Assembly (NCBI GenBank): GCA_958496175.1 | Contig: OY292278.1 | Location: forward strand, 6,014,001 to 6,078,000 | Source of the DNA: Sisyra terminalis | Taxonomy: Eukaryota > Arthropoda > Insecta > Neuroptera > Sisyridae | Direction of reading: 5' to 3' | DNA length: 64,000 bases | Shown here: piece by piece, positions 46,885 to 58,625 of the stretch | Numbering within the stretch: the stretch's first letter is position 1 | How the letters are laid out: each line of letters opens with the position of its first letter | The notes under the pieces: model-generated | What the model saw: only the letters and a program-made list of their open reading frames with translations | The model's database searches: none | Told to the model about the DNA's origin: nothing | Position numbers and translations under genes: made by a program

Positions 46885-48362
46885 TAGGGTGACAATATTG
46901 TACATAGAAAAAATTGAAGTTCATAATATTTTTTGTCCCACCCACTTAGAGTGTTCCTTTGGGTATAAAATATATGTTTTGAAAGTTTTATCTCATTTGG
47001 TTGATATTAACAGGTTGCGCAACACCTAATTTACCGAACTTGTTAATAGATCATTGATATTGCACTCTACTCGCGTTATCGACGAGAAGACGCCGATAAA
47101 ACATCATTCGTTTGAAATTAGTTGGTGTTTTTCAGTAGTTAATAAGGCTTTCGTAAATATTAATTTATCGTGAATATACCAAAGAGGTTAAATAACTAGA
47201 GTGAACGTGCTCCATAAGCCCCATGTTAAATTTAAAAGGCCAATTCCCCTCAATTTGCCAGTAAAAAATTAAAACAAAAGTATACCAGTGTCACTGACAA
47301 AACCGTCAAAACTGTAAATATCGTAACTTCTCAAGTCGCGTCTGCTTTGGATAGAACAATAGTAAGTGACGAAAATGCTATGTATGTTTTATCAGCTACA
47401 GTACAATCTTTACGGCATAATATACAGAACTTTACTCTTAATAGAGAGTCAATAAGACAAGCTCGTCAAAAATATCGAGATAAATGAAAATTTTGAAAAA
47501 TTTACTTGCTTTACTGCTTGAAAATTTACTTGTTTCGATCGCAGTTCAAACTAACTACTCGGGAATTATCTGCACTTCGCACCTTAAACCTTTTTGTCGT
47601 ACAAGTTTGCATAAAGTATTGGTATACTTCTTCTTGTGGAGAATTAGCTCCGTATAATGATTTAAAGCTTTTAAAAGAACTAGATAATTACAAGAAAACA
47701 AATAAAGTGATAGCCGATGCCGCTACCAAGAGCTTCTCAAGACATTTATGGTACATAAGTGAATCACTTATTGGATTATTTTTTTTTTGACGGCAGAGTG
47801 TCTCCTGAAATAAAAGTAAAGATGGTAAAATCATTATTGAACAAAGGAGCTTCTACGGCGTATTACAGTTGAGACTACTGCAGTACAAACACTACAATAG
47901 TGCGATTTCATTTCTAAAAATACCCTCAAATTATTTACAGCCTTAGAAATACCTCAAGATTTTTTAAATCAGATTTTCGTTAATCCAAACATTCAATGGG
48001 ATACTGACCAACCAAGAAGAGCAAAAGCAATACCTTTTGCAAGTAGTTGAACAACACAGACAGAAGTATCCAAATCCAAATAAAGCAACAATAAATGATT
48101 GAAATGTTGCAAGTAAATAATTTTTTCTATAATTATGATAATTGATGACTTTTTTTATTATTATTAACTGTATATATATTTTGGTATTCATACATTATCG
48201 ACTGTACATGTAAAATATGTATTATATTTTCTAACAAGTTGCGCAACCATTAAATTTTAAAATTTTTACTTGAAATTTTTTGTGAAGCTTCTTTTTGGCT
48301 AGATGAATAATTTAAGTGGGTGGGACCTTCAAAAAACACAATTTTTTTTTCTTGTCACCCTA
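46885..48362 (+). mobile_element. DNA transposon copy with 8-bp target duplication, unclassified
   Basis: The ends TAGGGTGACAA and TTGTCACCCTA are exact inverted repeats, and the similarity continues to a second block, GTCCCACCCACTTA (about 46939-46950), with its complement TAAGTGGGTGGGAC (about 48312-48325). The element is flanked by GTGGTTAT at 46877-46884 and 48363-48370. That makes it a precisely bounded insertion of 1478 bp. An 8-bp duplication and TAGGG-type ends fit hAT-like elements, but the encoded protein is not one I can place in hAT. It is the only element in the window with an unambiguous long target duplication, so it is probably one of the younger insertions. Confidence 0.85.
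47272..47872 (+). pseudogene. Transposon-encoded protein of an unclassified invertebrate family, fragments
   Basis: An N-terminal block (about 47290-47484) reads VASALDRTIVSDENAMYVLS, then LNRESIRQARQKYRDK and stops. A second open frame (47506-47790) begins MLYCLKIYLFRSQFKLT and continues with YNDLKLLKELDNYKKTNK, then ADAATKSFSRHLWYISESL. A frame change at a T-run (about 47780) leads into DGRVSPEIKVKMVKSLL, ending at the stop 47870-47872. The LDR..S...A...L.A...SL.H...L.RESIR..R..R block and the F..HLWY.SE.L block are hallmarks of a repeat-borne protein seen across invertebrates. The central region, which survives in the 4.8-6.2 kb tandem copies, is missing here, probably by internal deletion between 47487 and 47506. 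I cannot state the catalytic residues. Confidence 0.7.
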
Positions 48363-48370
48363 GTGGTTAT

Positions 48371-50238
48371 TGTACAAGTTTTTAACTCTTTTGTAATTGG
48401 TGCACAATTTTCACGAAATTTTTGATTGGTATGGGATGCAAGTGGAACGTTAATGTTGACACAAACGTCGACGTGATTTTTAATATAAAACGCAAACAAT
48501 CGTTTCCATTAAGTTAAACTTAATTTATACTTTGAATTCTTCTTGTTTAGTTAATTTTCATAAGAGAGATGATTAAAGTGGAATAAAACGAATATGAAAT
48601 TTATGCTAAATGCATAAAGCAAAGCTTTTTGCGTACAAATTGTTCGTGTTTTCCCTTACAGATCGAGGATAAGAAGACAGCGACCACCCACGAGAGCTTT
48701 ACGCGACCCTTGCATTAAATTATTCCATTTCATTCCAATCCAATAATTTATTTTTATTTATTTAAGAATCACATTTTTTCCATCGAACCGAGAAGCATTA
48801 CAAACGACGAAAAAAAAATCACTTTCTGCAAAACGTATCGAATGGCGCTCATAAATTTTAATTTTTCTAATCGCATTACATTTGCTGCTGTCCCCCCGTT
48901 AAAATCATTTCTATGAAATTTTTAATGATATAGTACAATGTCTTTTTCTCTCGTAAACTTTTTAATATGCACAAAACTTTATTACAATATATTTCTCTTC
49001 TTATTTATTATTATTATTATTTTCTCTCGTTTTTGCTAAAACTTTACTTTTATCTCGTTGAAAACGATGATGATTTTGCTAACGTGTTCAAAATTGGTGA
49101 AGAAAAAAAAAAGACGACAGTCAAGCGTGAGGGAAAATCGGGACCGGGGGAGGTGTAAACTGAAAATGAACAAGACCCGGTTTAGTTTCGTGTATCTACT
49201 TAGTACTCGTTTTCAAGTTTGCATATTATATAGTGCTCTCCGGGTATTATATTGGTGGTTATAAAGGAGCACAAAAAAAAAAAAAACGAACGCGTAAGAA
49301 AAAATTATGATAAAAGCATCTCATGTGCTCTAAATATATATGTGAGTATGGGTACACATCTATGTGGAAAAATAGAGAAAAACCCGAGAATAGCAATGAT
49401 GATGAAGAGGGAAAAGAGAGTAGGTATTGGAAGAAAGACGGGGTGGAAAGTGTATAAAAGGGGATGGGATGGGAATGGGGAGTACAGGCGACGCCATGCC
49501 AGCCAACACACCAGAGATAAATCCACGTTCAAGTGTCCTTAATTCCCTCCATCGTTGTACGACACTTGTCGCTACGAAACCACTCCATCATATCGTAAAG
49601 ATGAATGAAATAAATACTCCGATTTTTCAAACGTGATAAACTTAAATTTAATTTGATTGCTAATAATTGAATATAATGAATCGTTTTCTTTCCAACAAAA
49701 TTACGAGAGTAAGTACTCGATCGAGTTTCGATTAATTGAATACTTTTCAAAAGAAAAACGCGCCACAGACGTTCGACAGAAAAAGTAGAGATTCATTTTC
49801 ATCAAAGTCAATCATTGAATTATTTTTATAGGTTGTTTTTTTCCCAAAGAAAAAGAAATACTCTAACAATTTGGAAATATTTTTTTTAAGGTAAACAACT
49901 CCACATAAAATCCACAAATTTGAATTGAAAAGTTCACCCCATTATTTTGGATTTTCATCAAGAAAATTGAGGAAAACTTTTGAAATAATCGGAGATCAAA
50001 AATTGTTCAATTTCATACTTTTACGTAATGGATTTTTCCTGGCTTTTCCACCCAAAATTGATATTGAAATAATTGTTGCTTTATTTGATAGAATAGTAAA
50101 TTAACATTTTACTTAATTAAAGAAAATTTTACTTAGTACTATTAGAAATTAAAAGGCACTTTTCAATTAGGTTTTATGATAAATCAAATGCAGATTTAGA
50201 AATGATTTTTTATGAATAAATCATAAACCTTTCTATTA
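48371..50238. other. Unique DNA with TATA-like and quadruplex motifs, no gene assigned
   Basis: Several frames are open at 49058-49636 on both strands, which indicates composition rather than coding. A TATAAAAG word (49453-49460) runs directly into GGGGATGGGATGGGAATGGGG (49460-49480), a canonical four-run G-quadruplex pattern. GC-richer words occur near 48661-48718. This is a plausible host promoter or regulatory block, but no transcript start can be shown. Confidence 0.3.
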
Positions 50239-51230
50239 AGGTAGAGTCACCAAATAACGTCCCCTTTTTGAAAAATAAAAATTTTGAAAAAAATGTTGCG
50301 ATTAAAGTAATCAATATAACGTCAAAGTTTAGTTATAACATTTCTTTATTATTTTAAATAAAAAAAAATCTGTTAAATTCTTTATTATTTATACAAAAAT
50401 ATTTTAAACAAAAAAGTAGACATTCTGAAAATAATTTTTTGGGCACCTAATTAGGTCGCGGGGACGATATTGAGATCACAATAATCAAGAGTTACATAAA
50501 CATAAATTATATTTTTAACAATATATAATTATTAGTATAATCATAATAATAACAATATCTAATCAGACTTATTAATCATTGATGTACCTATAGTTTAAAC
50601 TTGAAGTAATTTTAATTCTCTAAGCAAATTGAACAGATAAAGTTAGGCCCTGGATTTTCAACACAATCCTCATGCATCCATTGGAAACATTTTGTGCATC
50701 CTTTCCACTCTTCTCCCATTTTATCATGGTGCTGATCCCTGTTTCGTCCACACTAAATATTTATTGAAAAAATGATTGTTGAAAAAATACAACTGCCGAA
50801 TAGCAAAGTAATTTCAATATCGTCTCGGGGGCGATATTAGGCTTATGTAAGGGGACGATATTAGGAATTTGCCAGTTGTGTTGACAACATGTATTCAACC
50901 AAAAACGCATGTCATAACCTAAATGAAAATATAATCGATTTAATTTTGAGCGATAACATCAAATTTTGGCAAAATTTCGTTGAAATAATTCAAGAATATC
51001 ACCATTTAAACCTTATTGACAGTGATTCAATCAAAAACTTACCTTGACAAGTTTTTTATTTTTTTAAATATCTTGACACAGACCCAACATTTCACGCTAA
51101 AAATTTTAAATGATTGTCTGACTTAACTGACTTTAAATTCAAATTATAAAAACTAAGTGGCGTTATTTAGAAAAAAAGATACCCAAGGGGGCAAAATTAA
51201 GCTTGGGGACGAAATTTGGTGACTTAACCT
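50239..51230. mobile_element. Pogo-like element with internal deletion, TA-flanked
   Basis: The ends AGGTAGAGTCACCAAATAACG and (complement of the right end) AGGTTAAGTCACCAAATTTCG are inverted, with TA at both edges (50237-50238, 51231-51232). At 992 bp it is far shorter than an autonomous pogo/Tigger element. Its minus strand keeps only pieces of transposase (annotated separately). The word GGGGACGATATT or a close variant recurs near 50268 (inverted), 50459, 50826, 50853 and 51205, possibly subterminal protein-binding repeats. Family assignment rests on the protein fragments plus the TA duplication. Confidence 0.85.
50612..50766 (-). pseudogene. Pogo/Tigger-type transposase remnant: DDE start fused to C-terminal zinc finger
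   Basis: On the minus strand from 50766, IFSVDETGIST corresponds to the family's first catalytic Asp block (Y/F-N-V-DETG-I-T). Within the same few codons, after a frame change, the sequence becomes GEEWKGCTKCFQWMHEDC followed by FICSICLEN and a TAA stop (50612-50614). The latter is the C-terminal C-x2-C...H-x2-C...C-x2-C finger found at the end of many insect pogo-like transposases. About 200-250 residues between the two, including the other catalytic acids, are missing. This is the signature of an internally deleted derivative that can only be moved by another copy's enzyme. Confidence 0.85.
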
Positions 51231-54200
51231 TACCATGAAGAAATCAACATTATCCTAAAATAATAATTTCATTTTTGAAAATTGATTATTTTTGAGAGAA
51301 ACTTAACTTTGTACGTCCAAAAATCATGAGGGGAATAAAACTAAAGCCAATAATTGGAGAAAACGTAGTCTATGGTCTATACTAACATTAAATATGTCCA
51401 GTTTGTGTCATTCTCTTATGTTCATCTTTCTTTAAAATATAATTTTCTTAAAAGAAACATTAAAGAAATAAAATATTTTTGAAGTTTAATTATATTTGGT
51501 GTAACACAAAATTCTGTACATCTTTTGAACTTAGATCAATGATTTAGTATAGTACCTATAGTTTTGACGCCTTATGAGCAAATTTTCAATAGCAAATTAA
51601 TAAAACAAAATCGATTACTTAGGAAAATAATACAATTCAAATATCACTTAAGTTTTCAATTCTTTTGCCACTAAGTAGTGGTATTAATGTTTGAAATTAA
51701 TAAAAATCCGATGCAATATCTTTGAACACTCATAGTAGGTGCAGTAACATCATCTCACCCTTTAATTTATTGGTGTTTTTCCGGGGGTTTTTTTCAACAG
51801 AGAAGTTTTGCATTACCGTGGTGCAGCATAGAATTTAAGGTCATACAATTTCAATTTTTGAAAAAAAATATTTCATTATTTTCATAAGTTTATAAGCCAC
51901 TCATATCATAAAATTTCTTTAGTACCTTTTTGAAATATCTTATAAGCAAATAATAGATTATTGGCTTAAAACGAAATTATTTTCCGACATGTTTATTATC
52001 AACATAAAATATTTATACAACTTATTGTAATTGTATGAATATTATCAATTTTAGATAAATTTATAGAATAACAGACAAAATAATTTATATTTTTAAAAAA
52101 AATCTGATAAATGCAGCACAATAGCATTGACTTTCGATTTTGTAATGAAAAAGAGTTCAATCAGGGGAATATTCCTTTGATAATTTCCTCCAAAAACTGC
52201 TTAAAAAACTAAACATTGCCAATCTTTGGTTCTAAATAATTCACTTAGTTGTTCCTACAGGACTATCATATGAACTTTAACCATTAAAAATGAAGAAGAA
52301 ATTTATTATAGCTGAAGATCACAAAATTCTTTATTTTTCCTATAAAAAAGCAGTACCATTACTAAAATTATTTATTTTAACAAACTGTACAGATTTCTTT
52401 TTTCTGAAATCAAGATATTTCTTTTTGAAAACTGAAGAAAAGTACAGCACTATCTGTTGAATAGTAACTTATCACATAACAAGTTTTACAGTAGATAACA
52501 TAATTTTTTAAGAAATAAATAACAAAAGGATGCAACGGAATCACTTCTCCAGTGGCACGATTTCCCTTCGTTTAGTACCAAAAATTTATACTTTTATTTA
52601 TTCTGAATGCATCGTGAATACTTTGAATTATTTTGGTTATTTTGGTAGTCTTACTTATTTAATCTAAGTGTTAGTACGAGAAGTAGTTCTGTACAAAAAT
52701 AAAAGCATTAGTGAAATGCAAAATGCAACTATTGCACTCAAAGTCGAACTATTACTCACCTGCAAATAAAAAATATATTAACTAGCTTTTGGAATATGAT
52801 TTTATTATTATTTTAGATATTTTTTTCTCTTTTAATGACTTTTAATTTATTTTTTACGACATTTTGTTACCTTAAATACGATGTAGGAAAATCAAATTAA
52901 AATCATCAAGAAAAAAAATTTTTTTTAGATCCAAAAAATAACCAAATTAACTAATAATGGACATTTACCGAGTGAATATCTTATTATTATTTTATAAATA
53001 TTATTCTTTTCATGAAATATTTATGATAATTAAGATCAACAAAAAATCCCTTTGTATTAGGATATAAAAATTAACTTTATTTTGATTTTTGTAAAATTGG
53101 TACTTTTAAAATAGCCATATTTTCCTGAGGGATGAAAATAATTGATTGGTTCTTAGTGAATATGATTAGCATAGATGTAAACTATATTTTCTTTAATTTT
53201 TTGGGGGCTTAGAGTTGAGCTTTTTACAAGATCATTACTTGTCCAAAAAAAATATTTTTTTTTCATAGGAAACTTTATTTTAGAACATTGTTATTTTTTT
53301 CATTACATCAGAAGGGTTTATTATAACTTCATAAAAAATATAAGTTCTAAATCTGCTCTTGGTTTACCACAGGACTCAATTAAAAATCATTAAAATAAGA
53401 AAACTTTTGAAAGTTCTGATAGTTGTTATTTTGTTTCCCTTACTTTGGTTTTAATATAAAATTCACATTTACTACCCTATCAAATAATGCAAAATTAATT
53501 TCAATATTTATTCTTTGAAAAAAGCTATAGTCCATTATGTACAAGTATAAAATTTGACCAATTTTGTACTTTGAATGGATACCGATAAAGAATTAAGCAA
53601 TACAAAATTTATCAGTGACCCTAAAGATAATCCTCAATTTAAATCATTTAAATCATAAATTATGATTCTAATGACCATTAACACCCAAAGTTTTGAGGAA
53701 GTTTATATGAAATATTAATTCATAAAATTTTACAAATGATGAATGTCCAAAGGGATATTATTTCTATTAGGCAATTTTTTAACATAGAATTGTTGTTTAG
53801 ATCGGGGTCTAGGAGATGTTTTTGGTTAAAGAGTTATGATTTTTCGTTTTAATTTGAACGGAGTTAATATATGTTAAAAAATTGTAATATTTTTTCCAAA
53901 TTTGAAACAATTCTAAAAGAATGCAACGACAAAAAATCCTTAAAAGCTAAAGCTTTAGCAACTATTTACTTTTGCACCGAAAAAAAACTAACAAAATTAT
54001 TCAAACGAATAATTTACAATTCTCTGATTCAACTCCTCAATTCTTGGTTGTTTATTTTCAAAAATAATTCCTTCTCCAAATAAAAGTGTTTTGTCTTATG
54101 ATTTGCACAAAGAAATTTAATTACGAGTTTGATTTCTCAAAGTGAATTTTATTTTGTCTTATTTATTTAAACATTTTCTGAAAATGTAATATAAAACCGG

Positions 54201-55556
54201 ATTATTATATTCATAATTTTCCTTTAAAATCTTGTCCTTTTTACAATTCGGTAATATCAACTCCGTGGACGAGTTTATGATTCATTTACCACCTTGAAAA
54301 TAGACTTCAGCGAAGCATAGACCACGAACCCCACAAGCCCACGCACCGTTAAATTAATCCTTTTGACTGGAATTATTTCTGGTCAACTATTTTCACTCCA
54401 GAACTTTGCGAGAATGAGCTTGATTGTGATAAAATTTTATTTTTACACTTCTTAACTTTATTAGGCGATCCTACGTGAAAATAAAGTGGCTCAATGGGAA
54501 CACCCACGACTTGGAAAGCTTTCTGGAACAGACGCATAAACTTTTTTTCTAGGGACTTAGATGTATACGTCGGTGTTATATAGAATGAAAAAAATAATAT
54601 TTTAAATTAAAGAATGAAATAAAATTGTGTGGGATTACAACATCGTTTTGTTCATTATTTTATTATTATAAATAAAAGTATATTAAATCAAGTTTCATAT
54701 ATTAAAACGATGTAGGTATTGAGGAAAATCTTTCAGAATATAGAGTTTGTATAGGTGATATAAGATGAAGAAAATTTGCCAGTTTGTATGATTTTCGTAT
54801 TTGATGAACTTTGAGGTTTTAAATTTATAGAGACAAGAAAATTATGAAAAGAATTAATATACTTGAGACTTAATATACTAGAAGTTATATTGAAAACTTA
54901 ATCATTGCTTCACAAATAATCCGAAATTCTCTCCTAAATATCAACAATAATATTGATATAAAATGATGGTTTCTAGAATCACATTTTTCCTTTATATTAT
55001 CGGCAAGTTTATCGTTTGAAACTATATTTGAATGAAAAACAATATTTGAATAACTTAAACTTTTATCTATCAGTAAAAATTGATTGCAAATAAAGATAAC
55101 ATAAACTCTCTTTTTGCAAATAAATTTACGGAAGTTGAAACGAAGTAATCATTCACAAAAGCATGTCGAAAGAAAAGTTAGTCCAATAATTTACATTTGA
55201 GTTTTTTTGCCTTACGGCAGATTTAGTTTCCTGCGTGGTTAAATTCTATCCTCTGGCATTGTCTATTTATATTTAACTTTATAAACTGATTGATTATTAT
55301 TTCCAAGAGAGTTACATCGACTTTATTGTTAAAATTTTTAATCCACAATGGAAAAATGGTTCGAAAAAATTATTAAGGACATTAGACACTAGATTTGGAT
55401 ACGTTAGAAAAGAAAATACTAATGTTTAAGAGTAACGGATATAAAACGATGAAGATGGAAAATCAAAGAGGAGATCTATGATTTATTTGGTAGACTAGAA
55501 TCACTTAGGGAAACTAGAAGAAAAAGTGGCATTTTGAGAATATCGAGAAAGCATTA
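51231..55556. other. Long AT-rich stretch, no gene seen
   Basis: No coding remnant, repeat pair or element end was recognised in over 4 kb of A/T-rich sequence. A slightly GC-richer unique patch lies at 54240-54540. All open frames are at most about 70 codons. Confidence 0.35.
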
Positions 55557-57014
55557 GGGTCAGTCAAATTCAGTCGGTCCAGCACTGGTCGCTTGATTAT
55601 TTTTTTTAATTCTGATTTTTTTTTTTGCGCCAACATGTTGGTAGTTCAAATTCATCATTATTTTAATTTTATTGTTTTTATTTTTCCAGTGGTGGTCATA
55701 TTAGTTTTACTAGGCGCTGACATTTTCACACTTTTAAGAGTTTGCGGAAACTTGATTATCTCAGGCCTTATTTGTCCTATCAAAATGAAACTAAAAGCAG
55801 TGGGTTCATGAAAATATAAGCTATAAGGCTGTAATAAGACGTTTTCACCTAAATGTAATTCTAAGGGGTGAAATTTCAGCCTAAAGTTTTAGCTCTTATT
55901 TGTAAAAACTCCAAATTTCACGGAAATATTGTGAAAGAAAGGAAAGAGTCTACACGTTAAAACTTTTTTTACAAACAATTAGGGACTAGTTGTATTCAAA
56001 AACAAAATTTGAAGTCTGAGACTTTAAGCCTTTTTAAAATAAAAAATAACAAAATTTGGAATTTTCTGAGCTCAAATCTCTGGTGGTGGACCAGATAAAA
56101 ATCTGAAATATCACTATATTATAGTACTGTATAATAGTATTATGCTCCTAAATGGGTATGTACATATATTATTAGCTTTCAGAAAGAAATACATGTTTTA
56201 AATTTAAGATATGAATAACAGTTAGCCCAGAGTATACGTTGTTTTATGTAAAATGCCCTTTTTGCCAAGTATACGATATGTCACATAATAAATGGTTAAA
56301 TATATTATAGTCACCTACTGAATGCATTATTTTGACATTTTGTGCTTGCAATACCTCTGCTCCTAGTCAAATCTCAAACTCCAAATTTTAGGTGCATAAT
56401 ACTATCATACAGTACTATATTGAGGTGAGATTTCAGATTTTTATCTGGTCCCCCACCAGAGATATTGAGCTCAGAAAATTGCAAATTTTGAAAATTTCCA
56501 AATTTTGTTATTTTTTATTTTAAAAAGGCTTAAAGTCTCAGACTTCAAATTTTGTTTTTGAATACAACTAGTACTTAATTGTTTGTAAAAAAAGTTTTAA
56601 CGTATAGACTCTTTCCCTCCTTTCACAATCATTCCGTGAAAATTGAAGTTCTTACAAATAAGAGCTAAAAATTTAGGCCGAAATTTCACCCCTTAAAATT
56701 AAATTTAGGTGAAAACGTCTTATTACAACCTTATAGCTTATATTTTATGAATACACTGCTTTTTGTTTCGTTTTGATAGGACAAATAGGGCCTGAGATAA
56801 TCAAGTTTCCGCAAACCCCTAAAAGTGGGAAAATATCTGCGCCTAGTAAAACTAATATGGCCACCACTGAAAAAAACTAAAAACAATAAAATTGATATAA
56901 TAATGAATTTGAACTGCCGACATGTTGGGGTGATAGCACACAAAAAAATATTTTTTTTAAAATAGTCGAGCAACCATTTCATTTTTTTTTGGACCACTTT
57001 ATTAGGACTGACCC
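55557..57014. mobile_element. Element with ~600-bp inverted repeats, ATTA-flanked
   Basis: The ends GGGTCAGTC and GACTGACCC are inverted. ATTA lies on both sides (55553-55556, 57015-57018). The arms run to about 56155 and from about 56385 and remain closely similar throughout, for example CTTGATTATCTCAGGCC with its complement, GTCTGAGACTTTAAGCC with its complement, and AATAGTATTATG with its complement. The ~230-bp centre is non-coding. The short frames in the two arms (55593-55811 plus, 56731-56997 minus) mirror each other. This is a second long-inverted-repeat element in the window, unrelated in sequence to 44238-46210. Superfamily unknown; a 4-bp duplication would exclude simple Tc1/mariner integration. 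Confidence 0.8.
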
Positions 57015-57704
57015 ATTAAATACTTTAGTTATTTTTTTTTCTAAATAATTTGGCAGAAAAAGATCTAAGAGATGGAGATTAGAAAATAAGAGAACTGTTG
57101 AGGGCAAAAACGGAGAGTTTATAATGGGAAAATTCCAAAAAAAAAAATAACATATTACTCTGAAAAAGTCTCTTCATTTTCGTTTATCTTTTTTGAGTTT
57201 TGAAAACTTTAATTTTTCATGCAACCCAGGCATTAGTTTTACAGAATTATTACACTATTATACAGAATTATACAGAAATATATAGTAGAACAGAATTTTT
57301 ATGTTCGTAAAATGAAAGACATAAATCACACGCGTTGATAGGAATAAAGGAGTGGTTGTTCTAGACGAAATAACGGTACTTTGGCAGCTGCATAATAGAA
57401 CTGCGTTTGCTTGAGTATGGATAAGAAAAAAATCTCAGCTATTGGTAGATAAGAAATAAAAAAGACAAGGAACTCATTTTAAAACAAGTAGGATAAAATC
57501 TTATTCCGAAACCAAGTTATTGGTAAGGGAAAAGAAATGGCACATTTGGGAAAGAGATTGAGATATTCCTTTGTAACTATTGGCATACTTAAACAAAATG
57601 AAGAGCAACGTTAACTCCTTAGATTTCTATAAGAAGAATTATTGGTGTCCAAGATTTGGATTGGTAGATTTATGATAAAATGGGCACCCGATTTTTGGCG
57701 AAAT
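57015..57704. other. A/G-rich spacer, nothing recognised
   Basis: It contains short ttatacagaa tandem words near 57240-57280 and purine-rich stretches. No protein was recognised. Confidence 0.35.
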
Positions 57705-58330
57705 GGCATCCATAAACATGGCTTCGTTTGCCAGAGTAGCGAATTGTTTTAAAGCTGGATGCTACAAATTAAGTAATCAGAGTTAGTTAGAGATTCAAGC
57801 TTGAGTTGTTCAGGGGGGAGGAGATAATGGCGCAGGAAATCAAATGAAAAAAAGCACTTTTAAAGGAAAACTTTAAAGGAATTTGACTTTAAACAATAGA
57901 GGGTGTCGCAAAACCAAACCATACGACTGATGAAAGATTGAAAATTTAGTTAACACAAAATTTTATACAAACTAAGTTCAACATTCCCTATTGTCATTTT
58001 ATGTGAGATACGCTAATGGCATCCATAAATGGCATCGTTTGCCAGAGTGGCGATTTTCTAATCAGGGACAGTAAGGGATTCAAGCTGGAGTTGTTCAGGG
58101 GGGGGAAGTAAAGGCCCAGGAAATCAAATGAAAAATAAACACTTTAAGAGAAAAACTTTTAAGGAATTTGACTTTTGGCCACTTTTATTGAGTAATGATG
58201 ACAATAGAGGGTGACGAAAATCCACACTATACGACTGGTCAAAGATTGAAAATTTTATAGACACAAAATTTGATTAAACTAAGTTCAACATTCCGCATTG
58301 CCATGTTATGTGAGATACGCAAACTTTAAA
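57705..58330. repeat. Tandem pair, 313-bp period
   Basis: Copies start ggcatccataaa at 57705 and 58018. Shared blocks are GTTTGCCAGAGT, GAGTTGTTCAGGGGGG, AGGAAATCAAATGAAAAA, ACAATAGAGGGTG and TGTGAGATACGC. The second copy has an extra ~30 bp (ttggccacttttattgagta) before 'atgatgacaatagagg'. No known protein was recognised. Confidence 0.9.
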
Positions 58331-58625
58331 CATAATCAAAGAACAAACCCTTAAACTGGAAAATCTTTGGGAAAATCTAAGGGAAACTATTGGATTTCCA
58401 ATCCAAAGCGGATGAGAATTAATCTTGGAACGAGTAAAGCATTGCTATCCCATTTCTAATAACCAAGTTGTTGGAAAAATTTGAGGTACTTTGGCAAAAA
58501 TCAGGTTAAAACTTTTATTTAAAAAAAACATCCCTTTTATTCGCACCAAGGCTGAAGGGAATAAAATTGGATAGCTTACTCTTTAGATGAGTTTCTCTCG
58601 ACTCCAACAAAGGAAGTTTCCTCAT

